A stretch of DNA of 64,000 bases from Siphonobacter sp. SORGH_AS_0500 (GTDB lineage Bacteria; Bacteroidota; Bacteroidia; Cytophagales; Spirosomataceae): positions 1 to 64,000 of the forward strand of contig NZ_NHPP01000014.1 in assembly GCF_002838835.1 (NCBI RefSeq). Reading direction: 5' to 3'. The position numbers and the translations under genes are program-made. Shown piece after piece: positions 27,299 to 36,293 of the stretch. Under the pieces are notes generated by a model that made no database searches, was not told the origin of the DNA, and saw only the letters and a list, made by a program, of their open reading frames with translations. Each line of letters starts with the position of its first letter. Positions within the stretch are counted from its first letter, which is position 1.

Positions 27299-27398
27299 AG
27301 GTAAGTTGCTACAAGTAAGAAATAATGAAATTAGGTCTGGGTAAAAAGAAGTCCATTACCTGAAGAAATGGACTCAAATGGTTATAGGTTAGTAGTGA

Positions 27399-27917
27399 TT
27401 ACATAAACATCTCCAAAATTACTGAAAGCCATAAAATAGAGCCTATAACGATGAGAACAATTTGCCGGGTATTGAAAGATTCCTGTTCAATAGTTACAAA
27501 TTCATTGCACTGAAGTTTGGCGTAATTCAAAGCTTCAAAAGGGGGAATAAAGAAAAAAATACTCAGGAATGATAGAATAAAATAAGGCTCAGGTAAAGCA
27601 GAAAATAGCTCAAAAAACAATGATCCAATAAATAATAGAAAAGGATTGAATCTGGGCTTATACCCTTCTTTTTTTGAAAAATCTTTAATTCTACTGAATA
27701 AAGGCCAAAGAAAAAACAGACCAAAAAGAGCTCTCAAAGCGGGTGTAATAGCTAGCTCCTGTTTTTGTTTGAAGAAACGCCAGGCCTTGTAGGACCACCA
27801 AAGCTGATAAAGGCCAGCAGTAATAAAGCATAAGAAGACAAACTTTCCTACGCTAATCGTGTATTGATCCTCTACAGGAGAAGGATGAGTGAAAGAGGTA
27901 CTCGTAGTGGAATGCAT
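27399..27917 (-). CDS. Small polytopic membrane protein, DUF4234-like
   Basis: A 172-residue protein with about four hydrophobic segments, near residues 23-48, 62-80, 90-130 and 148-168. The first has the look of the DUF4234 group (VGKFVFLCFITAGLYQLWW followed by a basic YKAWRFFK). Residues 1-20 are polar and Ser/Thr-rich. The function is unknown. It stands alone, transcribed away from the LLM oxidoreductase gene (28103), and the T-rich poly-Phe regions make it AT-rich compared with the permeases. No partner is suggested by context. Confidence 0.7.
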   Translation of the reverse strand: MHSTTSTSFTHPSPVEDQYTISVGKFVFLCFITAGLYQLWWSYKAWRFFKQKQELAITPALRALFGLFFLWPLFSRIKDFSKKEGYKPRFNPFLLFIGSLFFELFSALPEPYFILSFLSIFFFIPPFEALNYAKLQCNEFVTIEQESFNTRQIVLIVIGSILWLSVILEMFM

Positions 27918-28077
27918 GGAGGATAGGTGTAGTTAGTAATGCCTTTAAAATTAGCCTTGAAATGGGTACAATCAAAAGGCGAAGCAGAAGTGGTTTATTC
28001 AGATAAAATGCTCATACCTGCTAAATTATTGACCCAGAATGAATTATTTCTATCCGATTTTCATTCTCTATTAAAAT

Positions 28078-28095
28078 TATATGTATCGACATATA
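28078..28095. promoter_or_regulatory. Short palindrome just before the LLM gene, operator candidate
   Basis: TATATGT-ATCG-ACATATA is a perfect 7-bp inverted repeat with a symmetric-looking centre. It ends 8 bp before the ATG at 28103, overlapping the ribosome-binding region. A repressor bound here would block translation initiation or early transcription. No regulator gene is adjacent, so this is a weak inference. Confidence 0.35.
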
Positions 28096-28102
28096 TTACT
28101 AA

Positions 28103-29161
28103 ATGCATAGACCTATGGAACTTGGAATTTCCAGTTTTGGCGAAGTAAACCCGGATCATGTATCTGGGGGTGCGAAGAATGCTCACCTGCGGGTGCAGCA
28201 ACTCCTGGAAGAGATAAAACTGGCTGATGAAGTTGGACTGGATGTCTTCGCTTTGGGCGAGCATCACCGCCCGGATTATGTAGTTTCGGCTCCTGAGATA
28301 ATCCTGTCGGCAGCGGCGGCAACTACCAAAAATATTAAACTTTCGAGTGCAGTTACTGTACTCAGTTCGGCTGATCCGGTGCGGGTGTTTCAAAATTTTT
28401 CCTCGCTGGATTTGGTCTCGAACGGTCGGGCGGAAATCATGGCTGGACGTGGTTCGTTCATCGAATCATTCCCGCTTTTTGGTTATGACCTTAACGATTA
28501 TGACGCTCTGTTTTCAGAAAAACTGGAGCTGCTTTTGAAACTAAATGAGAGCGAGAAGATAAACTGGCAGGGCCATTTCCGACCTTCGATTGATAATCGT
28601 GGCGTTTATCCACGACCCTTGCAGGAGAAACTACCCATCTGGTTGGCTGTGGGCGGTACGCCTGCCTCAGCGGCTCGGGCCGGAGCGTTAAATATCCCGA
28701 TGACGGTTGCAATCATTGGCGGAACGCCCGAGCGGTTTGTTCCCTTTATCCAACTTTTTCGTCAGTCAGCCGAGAAAGCCGGGCATGACGTATCGAAGTT
28801 ACCCTTGGCGATTAACTCTCACTTCTATACGTCCGACACCTACGAAAAGGCAATGGACGAATTTTTCCCGCCTTATGAATTAACCATGAATCGGGTAGGG
28901 AAAGAACGGGGCTGGTCGCCCATTGGCCGGGACTACGTGGAGTTCATGCAGAAAAGCGGTCCGCTGATGGTAGGAAGCCCACAGCAGATTATTGATAAGA
29001 TCATGTACTTCTACGAGTTATTCCAGCAAACGCGTTACCTGGCTCAACTCGTCGGTGGACACATGATTCCCCACACCAAAGTACTGCGGGCCATTGAGTT
29101 ATTCGGTACCGAAGTGGCTCCGGTCGTGCGGAAGGAAATAGCTAAGAAACAACCCGTTTAA
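28103..29161 (+). CDS. LLM-class flavin-dependent oxidoreductase (bacterial luciferase-like)
   Basis: A 352-residue cytoplasmic enzyme of the luciferase-like monooxygenase fold, expected to use reduced FMN or F420-type flavin and O2. The N-terminal strand is MELGISSFGEV. FALGEHHRPDY is the E-H-H motif that lies over the flavin, and LSSADPVRVFQNFSSLDLVS followed by GRAEIMAGRGSF gives the usual barrel signature. The C-terminal MVGSPQQIIDKI is the conserved phosphate-side turn. The start could be 28103 or the ATG at 28115, which begins MELGI and fits the family better; I kept the longer form. It is a single-gene unit, ended by the hairpin at 29181. The substrate is not predictable. Confidence 0.9.
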   Translation: MHRPMELGISSFGEVNPDHVSGGAKNAHLRVQQLLEEIKLADEVGLDVFALGEHHRPDYVVSAPEIILSAAAATTKNIKLSSAVTVLSSADPVRVFQNFSSLDLVSNGRAEIMAGRGSFIESFPLFGYDLNDYDALFSEKLELLLKLNESEKINWQGHFRPSIDNRGVYPRPLQEKLPIWLAVGGTPASAARAGALNIPMTVAIIGGTPERFVPFIQLFRQSAEKAGHDVSKLPLAINSHFYTSDTYEKAMDEFFPPYELTMNRVGKERGWSPIGRDYVEFMQKSGPLMVGSPQQIIDKIMYFYELFQQTRYLAQLVGGHMIPHTKVLRAIELFGTEVAPVVRKEIAKKQPV

Positions 29162-29180
29162 TTTTCGTTGCGACGGTGAT

Positions 29181-29215
29181 GAACTACCCGAAAATTCTAA
29201 ACTTTCGGGTAGTTC
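29181..29215. terminator. Bidirectional terminator between convergent genes
   Basis: GAACTACCCGAAA and TTTCGGGTAGTTC form a perfect 13-bp stem around nine bases. It is placed between the LLM gene (stop 29161, plus) and the glycosyltransferase gene (stop 29250, minus). Confidence 0.75.
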
Positions 29216-29249
29216 CAACCTACTAATCAAAGCATCTGTTCCATGAAAG

Positions 29250-30428
29250 CTAACCCGAAATCCCCTTCATTGCTTTCAGTTCAAAAATCGCTTCAACGGC
29301 TTTAGGGTAACCCCCTGCTTCTTTAAACGACTGATTGATTTTCTGCATATTTTCCAGGTAAGACGGATCGTCTTTTACCCGATTAACTGCCGCCCGTAAG
29401 CTCTCTGCAGTTAAGGTTTGAGCCTCTAGCGAGATGGTCGCCCCTAATGCTGCGGCCCGCTGAGCTAATAAAGGCTGGTCAGCCCCGAGCGGAATAGCCA
29501 CGAAAGGGACCATGTGCGAAACCAAGTCGCTAATGCTGTTCATTCCGGCATGGGTAATCGCCACATCGGTATAATTCAAAAGGGCATTCTGTGGCACGTA
29601 ATCCCGGATAATGAAATTTTCAGGAATCGTGAATCCCGAGAGATCTACCTGATGAGCAGCCATTACTACTACGGCATCCGTATGGGCAAAAGCCTGGAAG
29701 AAAATGGGGTATAGATCTGTGTTGAAACTGCCAAAGACGGTTCCCAGAGAGATGTAGATCACCAGTTTGTTACGCAGGCGTTCACAGGGAAAGTTCAAGT
29801 CTTCTTTACGATCATACACGGGCGGTCCCACGAAACGGTAGGTCTCGTCATACTGAGCTAAATCTTCCGGTGCAATGAAATATCGAGAGGTATAAATCAG
29901 GTTAAGGTCACTTTTATTCAGCAATAACTGAAGTGGCTGGTCGGGTAAAGATACGCCGTATTTTTTCTGAATAGATTTCATTACCTCTGCGTATGCTGCC
30001 TGTTTGCTTTGCAGAACCTGTTGTTTCTTTTTGAAAAATTTATTCAATCCCGCAAAAACGGCAAGCGAAGAAATAGCAGGAATTCGGAGAATCTGAGAGA
30101 TAATGCGGGTAAAGGGGAAGGCGGCGGAGTGAATCATATAATCAAAGGGGATACGCTGGTTTTCAGATAAAATAGGGTCGATGACCGTTTCAGCAGAACG
30201 GAAAATGCTCAAGAAGGGAGACTCGTCCGAAGAAGGTTGGGCTTTAAAAATATTTAAATCGGCGGCGTAGCTTTTGAAGGTTGCTCCGGTCGCTTCGATT
30301 TTCTGCCGGAACTCTTCCGAGGCGAAGTAAGTCACCTCCTCTCCGTGTTTGATTAACTCATGTACCAAACCCAGCGTAGGGTTGATATGCCCATGAGAAG
30401 GCATTCCTAAAAAAAGTACGTTTGACAT
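29250..30428 (-). CDS. MGT/YjiC-type UDP-sugar glycosyltransferase (GT-B, GT1)
   Basis: A 392-residue soluble GT-B enzyme of the macrolide/plant-UGT-like family. The acceptor half starts MSNVLFLGMPSHGHINPTLG, with the catalytic histidine in G-H-(I/L)-N-P. The donor half has KLVIYISLGTVFG and the PSPG-like box THAGMNSISDLVSHMVPFV followed by IPLGADQPLLA. I chose the ATG at 30428; an upstream TTG at 30437 would add three residues. Such enzymes glucosylate small hydrophobic acceptors such as antibiotics, flavonoids or macrolides, so a resistance or detoxification role is possible but unproven. The promoter side faces a terminator at 30542, so it is probably transcribed on its own. Confidence 0.9.
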   Translation of the reverse strand: MSNVLFLGMPSHGHINPTLGLVHELIKHGEEVTYFASEEFRQKIEATGATFKSYAADLNIFKAQPSSDESPFLSIFRSAETVIDPILSENQRIPFDYMIHSAAFPFTRIISQILRIPAISSLAVFAGLNKFFKKKQQVLQSKQAAYAEVMKSIQKKYGVSLPDQPLQLLLNKSDLNLIYTSRYFIAPEDLAQYDETYRFVGPPVYDRKEDLNFPCERLRNKLVIYISLGTVFGSFNTDLYPIFFQAFAHTDAVVVMAAHQVDLSGFTIPENFIIRDYVPQNALLNYTDVAITHAGMNSISDLVSHMVPFVAIPLGADQPLLAQRAAALGATISLEAQTLTAESLRAAVNRVKDDPSYLENMQKINQSFKEAGGYPKAVEAIFELKAMKGISG

Positions 30429-30541
30429 CGTCTTCAATGGCGTTACTAATGATCAATAAACGAAGTCGATCCTGGGCTTCACGTTTCGTTTCTGATCTGG
30501 AAGACGGGCTACGTTCGTTTTTACTTTAACGGTATAAAAAA

Positions 30542-30566
30542 TCCCGAAAACTTAGAGCTTTCGGGA
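30542..30566 (-). terminator. Terminator after the permease / proline-rich protein unit
   Basis: TCCCGAAA and TTTCGGGA form an 8-bp stem with a nine-base loop, followed on the minus strand by a T-rich stretch (revcomp of GGTATAAAAA). It lies 20 bp after the stop at 30587. Confidence 0.7.
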
Positions 30567-30586
30567 AGTCAAAAAGAGGTAATATA

Positions 30587-31096
30587 CTAGTGAGATTGTT
30601 CAAACTCCTTAATAACCTGATTCACCATTTTACGCTTTTCAGATTCGCTCTTGCCTTCCGTGTTCATTGATTTCTGAACGGTTTTTCGTTTCCCATTTTC
30701 CATGCGTTCTACCTTAACCGTCATATGCTTGTGATCTTCATCAACGGTGAGGGAGGCATTCGTAGGAATCTTATAATTCGGACTGTTCGGCGGTGATGGT
30801 GGCGTCGGCGGGGGAGCTGAGGGTGACGACGGAGGGGAGGGTGGCGTAGGAGGTACTGGAGCTTCAGGAGCGTCCAGACCAATAGAACGGTAAGCATCAG
30901 CCACTAACCGATCACGCTCCGCTTTACTGAGGTTGGAGACCTCATACGTGTGCTGAAATTCAACCGCTTTGCCGTCTACTTTTCCCTGAATATCAATACT
31001 CAGTTTCTTCCCGTCATCGTGAATGGACGAATGAATACGTTGCTGAGCCAGAGCGGGAAAGCTCAGTAAACTTGCCAATAGAATAAGTTTTTTCAT
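30587..31096 (-). CDS. Exported protein with proline-rich linker, unknown function
   Basis: A 169-residue protein with an N-terminal signal peptide (MKKLILLASLLSFPALAQ). It then has a small domain (about 20-75, with HDDGKKLSIDIQGKVDGKAV), a 30-residue Pro/Ser linker (about 78-108, repeated PPxPPSPP and SPPNSP), and a second domain of similar size (about 112-165). The second domain repeats the theme, with NASLTVDEDHKHMTVKVERM and EGKSESEKRKMVNQVIKEF. The two halves look like diverged copies, each a charged beta hairpin plus helix. I do not recognise the family. It lies 28 bp downstream of a permease gene and is the last gene of the unit led by 35933, so it may work in the periplasm with those permeases. 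That is inference. Confidence 0.75.
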   Translation of the reverse strand: MKKLILLASLLSFPALAQQRIHSSIHDDGKKLSIDIQGKVDGKAVEFQHTYEVSNLSKAERDRLVADAYRSIGLDAPEAPVPPTPPSPPSSPSAPPPTPPSPPNSPNYKIPTNASLTVDEDHKHMTVKVERMENGKRKTVQKSMNTEGKSESEKRKMVNQVIKEFEQSH

Positions 31097-31124
31097 GGAG
31101 TAACAAGCATTGGGTTTGAAGTGC

Positions 31125-33521
31125 CTATTCAGAACGGAGCGAGTTAACGGGGTTAGCTAGTGCCGTTCGGATGGTGTTGAAACTGATTGTTACTAAAGCA
31201 ATGAGGGTAGTTAATAATGCCGCTACTGCAAAAATCTGCCAACTGATTTCGATGCGATACGCAAAGTTTTCGAGCCAGAGATGCGTAGCATACCAGGCCG
31301 CCGGAATGGCAATGATAAAGGCAATTAGCACGAGCGTCAGGAAGTTTTGACTCAGTAACTGAGAAAGCTGGAGAACGGAAGCTCCCATCACTTTCCGAAT
31401 ACCAATTTCCTTGGTTCGTTGCTGCATGGAAAGACTGGCCAGACCAAACAGACCGATGCAGGAAATAAAAATGGTTAGCACCGCTCCGAGGGTAATAATC
31501 TGTTTCCATTGAGCCTCTTCTTTGTAATTTTTGTAATTCAGCTGTTCCATGAAATCGTATTGGAACGGTCGATACGGATTTAGTTTCCGATAGGTCCTTT
31601 CAATAGAAGCCAATGCCTGGGGCAGTTGATCCGGCTGAATGCGGATGAGGAATCTACCAAAGGGTAAACTAGGATTGGGGCTGAATAACACGGGGCCAAT
31701 TTTTTCTTTCAGCGAACCATAATGGTAATCTTTCACCACCCCAACGATGGCAAGTTTGGTATCATTTCCATTCAGAAAATCTATGGTTCGACCAATGGCT
31801 GATCCTTTCCAGCCCGCTTTCTTTACAAAAGCTTCGTTCACGATGACCGACTGTGTAGAATCGGCAGGGTAGGCGGGTGAAAAGTTTCTTCCTTCCACTA
31901 AAGGAATTTGCATGGTTGACAAAAAATGCTCGTCAATGTGTTTATAAGCCACATCCAGATCAACCCCGTTGGCTTTCGAAATCGTTAACCAATCGCCGTC
32001 CATAATCGGGGCGACGTGCGTGACTCCGGGAGCGTGACGAAATTCATTCGTGAACGTTTGTTGCCGCAGGGACGTAGGGCTGTCTTCTTGGGAACTCCAG
32101 CCGACGGTAAGCGACAACAGGTTTTTATCATTGTACCCGAGGTCTTTGTGCGTTAGGTAATCGAATTGGGAGTAAATGAATAAGGTAGTGATGATAAGGA
32201 AAGTAGCCAGTGAAAACTGTAACACCACCAACCCCTTCGCCAGGGAGTTTTTACCCGAAAACCGGAAGCGATTATTCAGCGTTTTGAGCGGATCGAAGCC
32301 GGATAAAACCAGGGCTGGATAAAAGCCCGCGGCAAAACCAGTGATAAGAAACAAAGCGATAATTCCGAGAACTAGCTTATAGTCAAAGAGGTAACTCAGG
32401 CTTAGCTGTTTATTGGCTAATTTGTTAAAGAAAGGCAAACTGGCTTCGGCCAAAATAATGGCTAAAACAAAGGCAACAAAACACAGCAGAAATGATTCCC
32501 CTAAAAATTGCCGCATGAGTTGAGAACGTTGGCCACCCACTACTTTTCGGATGCCAATCTCCTTACGGCGACGCAGCGATTGTGCTACCGTCAAATTCAC
32601 GAAATTAATGCAGGCAATGATGAGAACGAAAGCTGCAATCCCCAGCAAAATGTAGGAATACATGGGGTTACCAGCCCGAGGCGTATATTCCGTTCCGGTA
32701 TCCAGATGCATGGCCATAAACGGCTGCAAACCCCAATGAAAGTGATCTTTGAAACCGTGTTTGCGGGCTTCGTTGCGTTCTTTTTGCGAAAAACGCAGAT
32801 AGGCCTGATTCAGCTTTTTTTCTACCGCCTGAAGGTTAGCCGAGGGATGCAATAAAATATACGTAGGATACGACAACCAGAGCCAGCTCGCGTCTTTCTC
32901 GTGAACTTCCTGATAGAGAAAAGGCAGTAGCATTTTGAACTGAATCGTCGAGTTTTGTGGGGCATTTTTAGCTACGCCCGTAACCACAAAAGTTTCAAAT
33001 GTATGGTTGATTTCGAACTCCAGTTTCTTTCCTAAAGCCTGCGTCGTACCGAAGTATTTCTCGGCCATCTCTTCAGTTAATACCAGCGAATGCAGATCAG
33101 AAAGAACAGTTTTGGGATTACCTTGCAGTAAGGGAAAAGAAAAGAGCGTAAAGAAATTTTTATCTGCCCAGGAAGCTTTTTCATGAAAAGTTTCACTGCC
33201 TGATCGTACAATAAAGTTACGCTCCTGAACTCTTGAAAAATCCTGGACTTCAGGAATGTTGGCCTTAAAGACTGGCCCTTGCACCATAGCCGCAATGCCG
33301 AGTTTATTACGCGTTCCATCCGTTTGCTGAATGGTGCAGGTAACGCGATAAAGCTGGTCTTTTTTTGCCTGAAAGGCATCGAAAGATACCTCATCTTTCG
33401 TGTAAAGGATAATGAGCATGCAACAGGCTAAACCAATGCTCAGACCAGCGATATTAATAATCGAAAATACCTTACTCCGAAGGAGATTTCGCAGGGCGAT
33501 TTTGAGGTAATTAAAGAGCAT
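31125..33521 (-). CDS. MacB/FtsX-like ABC transporter permease, paralogue 8
   Basis: A 798-residue permease, second gene of the unit led by 35933 and only 18 bp after it. The start is MLFNYLKIALRNLLRSK, and TM1 is GLSIGLACCMLIILY with a Cys pair. The coupling helices are LRRRKEIGIRKVVGGQRSQL and RTKEIGIRKVMGASVLQL, the latter with Met where most have Leu. The C-terminus is ALANPVNSLRSE (Asn and Arg substitutions). The first periplasmic domain is rich in charged residues around RFSQKERNEARKHGFKDHF (near residue 240). It is followed at 28 bp by the proline-rich exported protein gene. Confidence 0.93.
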   Translation of the reverse strand: MLFNYLKIALRNLLRSKVFSIINIAGLSIGLACCMLIILYTKDEVSFDAFQAKKDQLYRVTCTIQQTDGTRNKLGIAAMVQGPVFKANIPEVQDFSRVQERNFIVRSGSETFHEKASWADKNFFTLFSFPLLQGNPKTVLSDLHSLVLTEEMAEKYFGTTQALGKKLEFEINHTFETFVVTGVAKNAPQNSTIQFKMLLPFLYQEVHEKDASWLWLSYPTYILLHPSANLQAVEKKLNQAYLRFSQKERNEARKHGFKDHFHWGLQPFMAMHLDTGTEYTPRAGNPMYSYILLGIAAFVLIIACINFVNLTVAQSLRRRKEIGIRKVVGGQRSQLMRQFLGESFLLCFVAFVLAIILAEASLPFFNKLANKQLSLSYLFDYKLVLGIIALFLITGFAAGFYPALVLSGFDPLKTLNNRFRFSGKNSLAKGLVVLQFSLATFLIITTLFIYSQFDYLTHKDLGYNDKNLLSLTVGWSSQEDSPTSLRQQTFTNEFRHAPGVTHVAPIMDGDWLTISKANGVDLDVAYKHIDEHFLSTMQIPLVEGRNFSPAYPADSTQSVIVNEAFVKKAGWKGSAIGRTIDFLNGNDTKLAIVGVVKDYHYGSLKEKIGPVLFSPNPSLPFGRFLIRIQPDQLPQALASIERTYRKLNPYRPFQYDFMEQLNYKNYKEEAQWKQIITLGAVLTIFISCIGLFGLASLSMQQRTKEIGIRKVMGASVLQLSQLLSQNFLTLVLIAFIIAIPAAWYATHLWLENFAYRIEISWQIFAVAALLTTLIALVTISFNTIRTALANPVNSLRSE

Positions 33522-33539
33522 GTTATAGATAGTTACGTT

Positions 33540-35933
33540 CTACTCGCTTTTGAGACTCCGCACCGGATCGGCCTGTGCGGCACGAATGGCCTGATAACTT
33601 ACCGTAATAAGGGTTACCCCCAGGGCAATGGTGCCAGCGGCAGCAAAAACAACCCATCCAATTTCGATGCGAATGGTGTATTTCTGAAGCCACTGATTCA
33701 TGTAGTAATAAGCCAGCGGCGAGGCAATCAGAAAAGAAATAACAACCAGCACAACAAAGTCTTTCGATAGTAAGCCCCAGAGATTAGTAACGGTGGCTCC
33801 CAGTACTTTACGAACGCCAATTTCTTTGCGACGCTGTTCGGCCATAAAAGAGGCCAGTCCAAAAAGACCCAGACAGGAAATAAAAATGGCCAGTCCGCCG
33901 AAGGTAAAGGCAAGGGCCCCTAACTGTTGTTCGGCCTGAAAACGTCGCTCAAAATCCGTATCCATGAAATGATGATCAAAGGGTACATCACGACCATATT
34001 TCTGGTAGATATGCTGGATTTTTTCAAGACTCGCTGAGGCCGCCTGATTGCCTTTGAGGCGAACCACCATCGTAGACATATTGCCACCCTGAACGGTCAG
34101 GTTAATAAACATCGGATCGGTCACCTCGTAAGGTGAACCGTAAGAGAAGTTTTTCACAACTCCCACGACCGTATAGCGTTCATAGTAAGGATTATCGGCA
34201 TCACCACGAGTAATGGTTTCTCCAATTGGATTTTTGAATCCCAGCGTTTTAACGGCAGATTCGTTGATGATGACTGCTCGCGAAGTATCTCCGGGAAAGG
34301 CCGGGGAGAAATCCCGACCGGCCACCAGTTGTACGCCCGTTGTTTTTAAAAAGTCGTAACTCACCCGCATGAATTCGAAGACCTGATTGGCCTGTTCCGG
34401 GCGGCGACCCCGCCAGTTAAAACCCCAACCATTGCTACCGCCCGAAGAACCGGGAACGGAGCTGGTACAATAGACATTTTCAGCGACTCCGGTGGCCATG
34501 ATTTCATTCCGAAGCGTCTGCCAGTGATTAGCAGCATCGCCCTCCATCGAGAAATACATCAGGTTTTCCTGGTTATAACCCAGCGGCTGGTTTTTCGCAA
34601 ACTGAACCTGCTGATAGACCAGTAGGGTAGAAATAATTAGAGCAATGGAGAAGGAAAACTGAAGAATCACCAGCACTTTCCGGGGAATAGAAGCCGAGCG
34701 TCCCACCCGCATGGTGCCTTTTAATACGGTTACCGGATTGAAAGCGGAAAGGTAAAAGGCAGGGTAACTTCCTGCTAACACACCCGTAATGATCACGATA
34801 CCCAGGGCCGCGGCCCAGTAAATGGGTTGGGCTAGTTCGAGGTCCAACTGCTTTTCTACCAGATTATTAAACCAGGGTAAGCTTAACTCCACCAGACCAA
34901 TGGCTACCAAAAGGCCTAAGAAAGCGAGTATTAAAGATTCGCCGAGAAATTGGCTAATCAGGCCGCTTCGCATGGCTCCTGAAGTCTTACGAATGCCCAC
35001 TTCACGGGCTCGTTTTTCACTGCGAGCCGTACTTAAATTCATGAAGTTGATACAGGCAATCAGTAGTACAAAACTGGCAATGATGCTGAATAACTGGACA
35101 TTTTCGATACGACCACCCACGGGAACGCCATTTTCAAAGCGACCATACAGACGTGATTTGGTGAGAGGGTACAGGAAAATATCTCCATTACTATCTTTCT
35201 TTTCCTGAGCGGTGTAAATGTTCTTGATCTTGGCATTGACTGCCGCTAAATTGGCTTTGGGGTCTAGTTCTACGTAAATCTGATAATTGTTCGAACTCCA
35301 GCCATAAAAAGTCCAGCCGATGCTGTCGAGAAACTTCATCGGAACCAGAGCTTCAAATGCAAAACGGGAGTGTTTAGGGTAATCTTTTAGAACCGCCGAT
35401 ACCTTTAAATCGTACTTGCCGTAATACCGAACGATTTTATTAATGGGTTCTTCATCGCCGAATAAAGCTTTGGCTGTTGACTCAGTAAGAATGATAGATT
35501 TAGGATCTTTAAAAGCCGTTTTCAAGGAACCTTTCACTGCTTCGAAAGAAAAAATATCCAGAAAATCGGGTTCCACACCCATCACCGTCTTTTTCAGAGC
35601 TTTATCCTGATAAGCCAGAGCAATAGGGTTCTCCCAATCGGTCAGGGTGACGCGTTTGATTTCGGGAATATTTTTTCGGAGGTAATCACCCAATAAACCG
35701 CCCTGCGAAGAAGAAGTCCAGATTTTGGTTTCGGATTCTTTGAAATTCCGCATCACCCGGTATACCTGGTCTTTCTTTTGGTGGAAGGTATCATAACTGA
35801 ATTCATCCAGTACCCACAGCATAATCATGATACTGGCGGCCATGCCTACGGCCAAACCCATGATATTAATGAAGCTGTACACCGGATTTTTAATCAAATT
35901 CCGCAAGGCGATTTTTAGGTAATTCTGAAGCAT
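33540..35933 (-). CDS. MacB/FtsX-like ABC transporter permease, paralogue 9
   Basis: A 797-residue permease leading a three-gene unit with paralogue 8 and the proline-rich protein. The coupling helices are EKRAREVGIRKTSGAMRSGL (unusual Thr-Ser in place of Val-Leu/Ile) and RRKEIGVRKVLGATVTNL. The C-terminus is AQADPVRSLKSE. The segments GVPVGGRIENVQLFSI and VGRSASIPRKVLVILQF closely parallel the broken paralogue at 16986-19360 and, more loosely, the one at 60443-62815, so these three form a subfamily. The second periplasmic domain has a Gly/Ser-rich SSVPGSSGGSNGWGFNWRG loop. The start is the ATG at 35933, with the shared regulatory region 32-141 bp upstream. Confidence 0.93.
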   Translation of the reverse strand: MLQNYLKIALRNLIKNPVYSFINIMGLAVGMAASIMIMLWVLDEFSYDTFHQKKDQVYRVMRNFKESETKIWTSSSQGGLLGDYLRKNIPEIKRVTLTDWENPIALAYQDKALKKTVMGVEPDFLDIFSFEAVKGSLKTAFKDPKSIILTESTAKALFGDEEPINKIVRYYGKYDLKVSAVLKDYPKHSRFAFEALVPMKFLDSIGWTFYGWSSNNYQIYVELDPKANLAAVNAKIKNIYTAQEKKDSNGDIFLYPLTKSRLYGRFENGVPVGGRIENVQLFSIIASFVLLIACINFMNLSTARSEKRAREVGIRKTSGAMRSGLISQFLGESLILAFLGLLVAIGLVELSLPWFNNLVEKQLDLELAQPIYWAAALGIVIITGVLAGSYPAFYLSAFNPVTVLKGTMRVGRSASIPRKVLVILQFSFSIALIISTLLVYQQVQFAKNQPLGYNQENLMYFSMEGDAANHWQTLRNEIMATGVAENVYCTSSVPGSSGGSNGWGFNWRGRRPEQANQVFEFMRVSYDFLKTTGVQLVAGRDFSPAFPGDTSRAVIINESAVKTLGFKNPIGETITRGDADNPYYERYTVVGVVKNFSYGSPYEVTDPMFINLTVQGGNMSTMVVRLKGNQAASASLEKIQHIYQKYGRDVPFDHHFMDTDFERRFQAEQQLGALAFTFGGLAIFISCLGLFGLASFMAEQRRKEIGVRKVLGATVTNLWGLLSKDFVVLVVISFLIASPLAYYYMNQWLQKYTIRIEIGWVVFAAAGTIALGVTLITVSYQAIRAAQADPVRSLKSE

Positions 35934-36293
35934 GATAAAACAGGGAAAGTGGCCGTTGCTGAGCTTTAGAAAGTTATGCCAAACGGAAGGTTATTAGGTA
36001 AGTTATTGATTATTAGCGTTTTGCGTAAATGTAAATGTCCGTAATCGGACAGGTTCTGTTCAATTACGGACATTAGGATTAATTTACAAGGAAAAAGCTA
36101 TCAGTAAGCGTAAAACACCACTTCTCAGATTTTAGCCTTTATTCCAAAGAACTTCTTGAATGATATTAAAAAACATTTTTGTATGCTTGAATAAGTTACC
36201 GAATAACCTATTTTTGATTAATTCTTTTTAGGAAATAAGATTTAATTATTTTTGAAATAAATTACTCTTTTAGTTAGTGTGACTTTACATACG
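35934..36293. other. Divergent spacer, AT-rich on its right side
   Basis: The left 140 bases are regulatory region copy 3 for the permease unit. From about 36100 the base composition becomes clearly AT-rich and stays so to about 39120. Position 36279 opens a GTG codon in frame with the glycosyltransferase, but the ATG at 36294 is the better start. Confidence 0.5.
35965..36074 (-). promoter_or_regulatory. Shared permease regulatory region, copy 3
   Basis: There is a dyad with 19-bp arms at 36034-36052 and 36056-36074 (half-site AATGTCCGTAATCGGACAG, two mismatches, 3-base spacer). A perfect IHF consensus, AATCAATAACTTA, lies at 35999-36011, and the box TGGCATAACTTTCTAAA is at 35965-35981. The dyad centre is 74 bp, and the IHF-like centre 25 bp, upstream of the first G of GG. 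The -12 position reads TA where sigma-54 promoters have GC. A second conserved stretch, (A/G)ATAATCAAxAACTTACC, runs through and past the IHF-like site, as in copy 2. Confidence 0.75.

Larger units (their letters stand above)
26864..27398. other. Spacer: regulatory region followed by two tandem repeat units
   Basis: These 535 bases hold permease regulatory region copy 2 (to 27000), then the two 117-bp repeats (27007-27123 and 27182-27298), then about 100 bases before the stop of the membrane-protein gene. No coding frame was recognised. Confidence 0.6.

Noticed and set aside
27939..28148. 69-codon plus-strand frame overlapping the LLM gene
   Set aside because: Its end overlaps the oxidoreductase start in another frame, it has no family features, and it covers the likely promoter/operator region.
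31125..35933. Permeases as cell-division FtsX
   Set aside because: True FtsX is about 300 residues with four TM helices and sits beside ftsE. These are about 800-residue duplicated MacB/LolC-like permeases.
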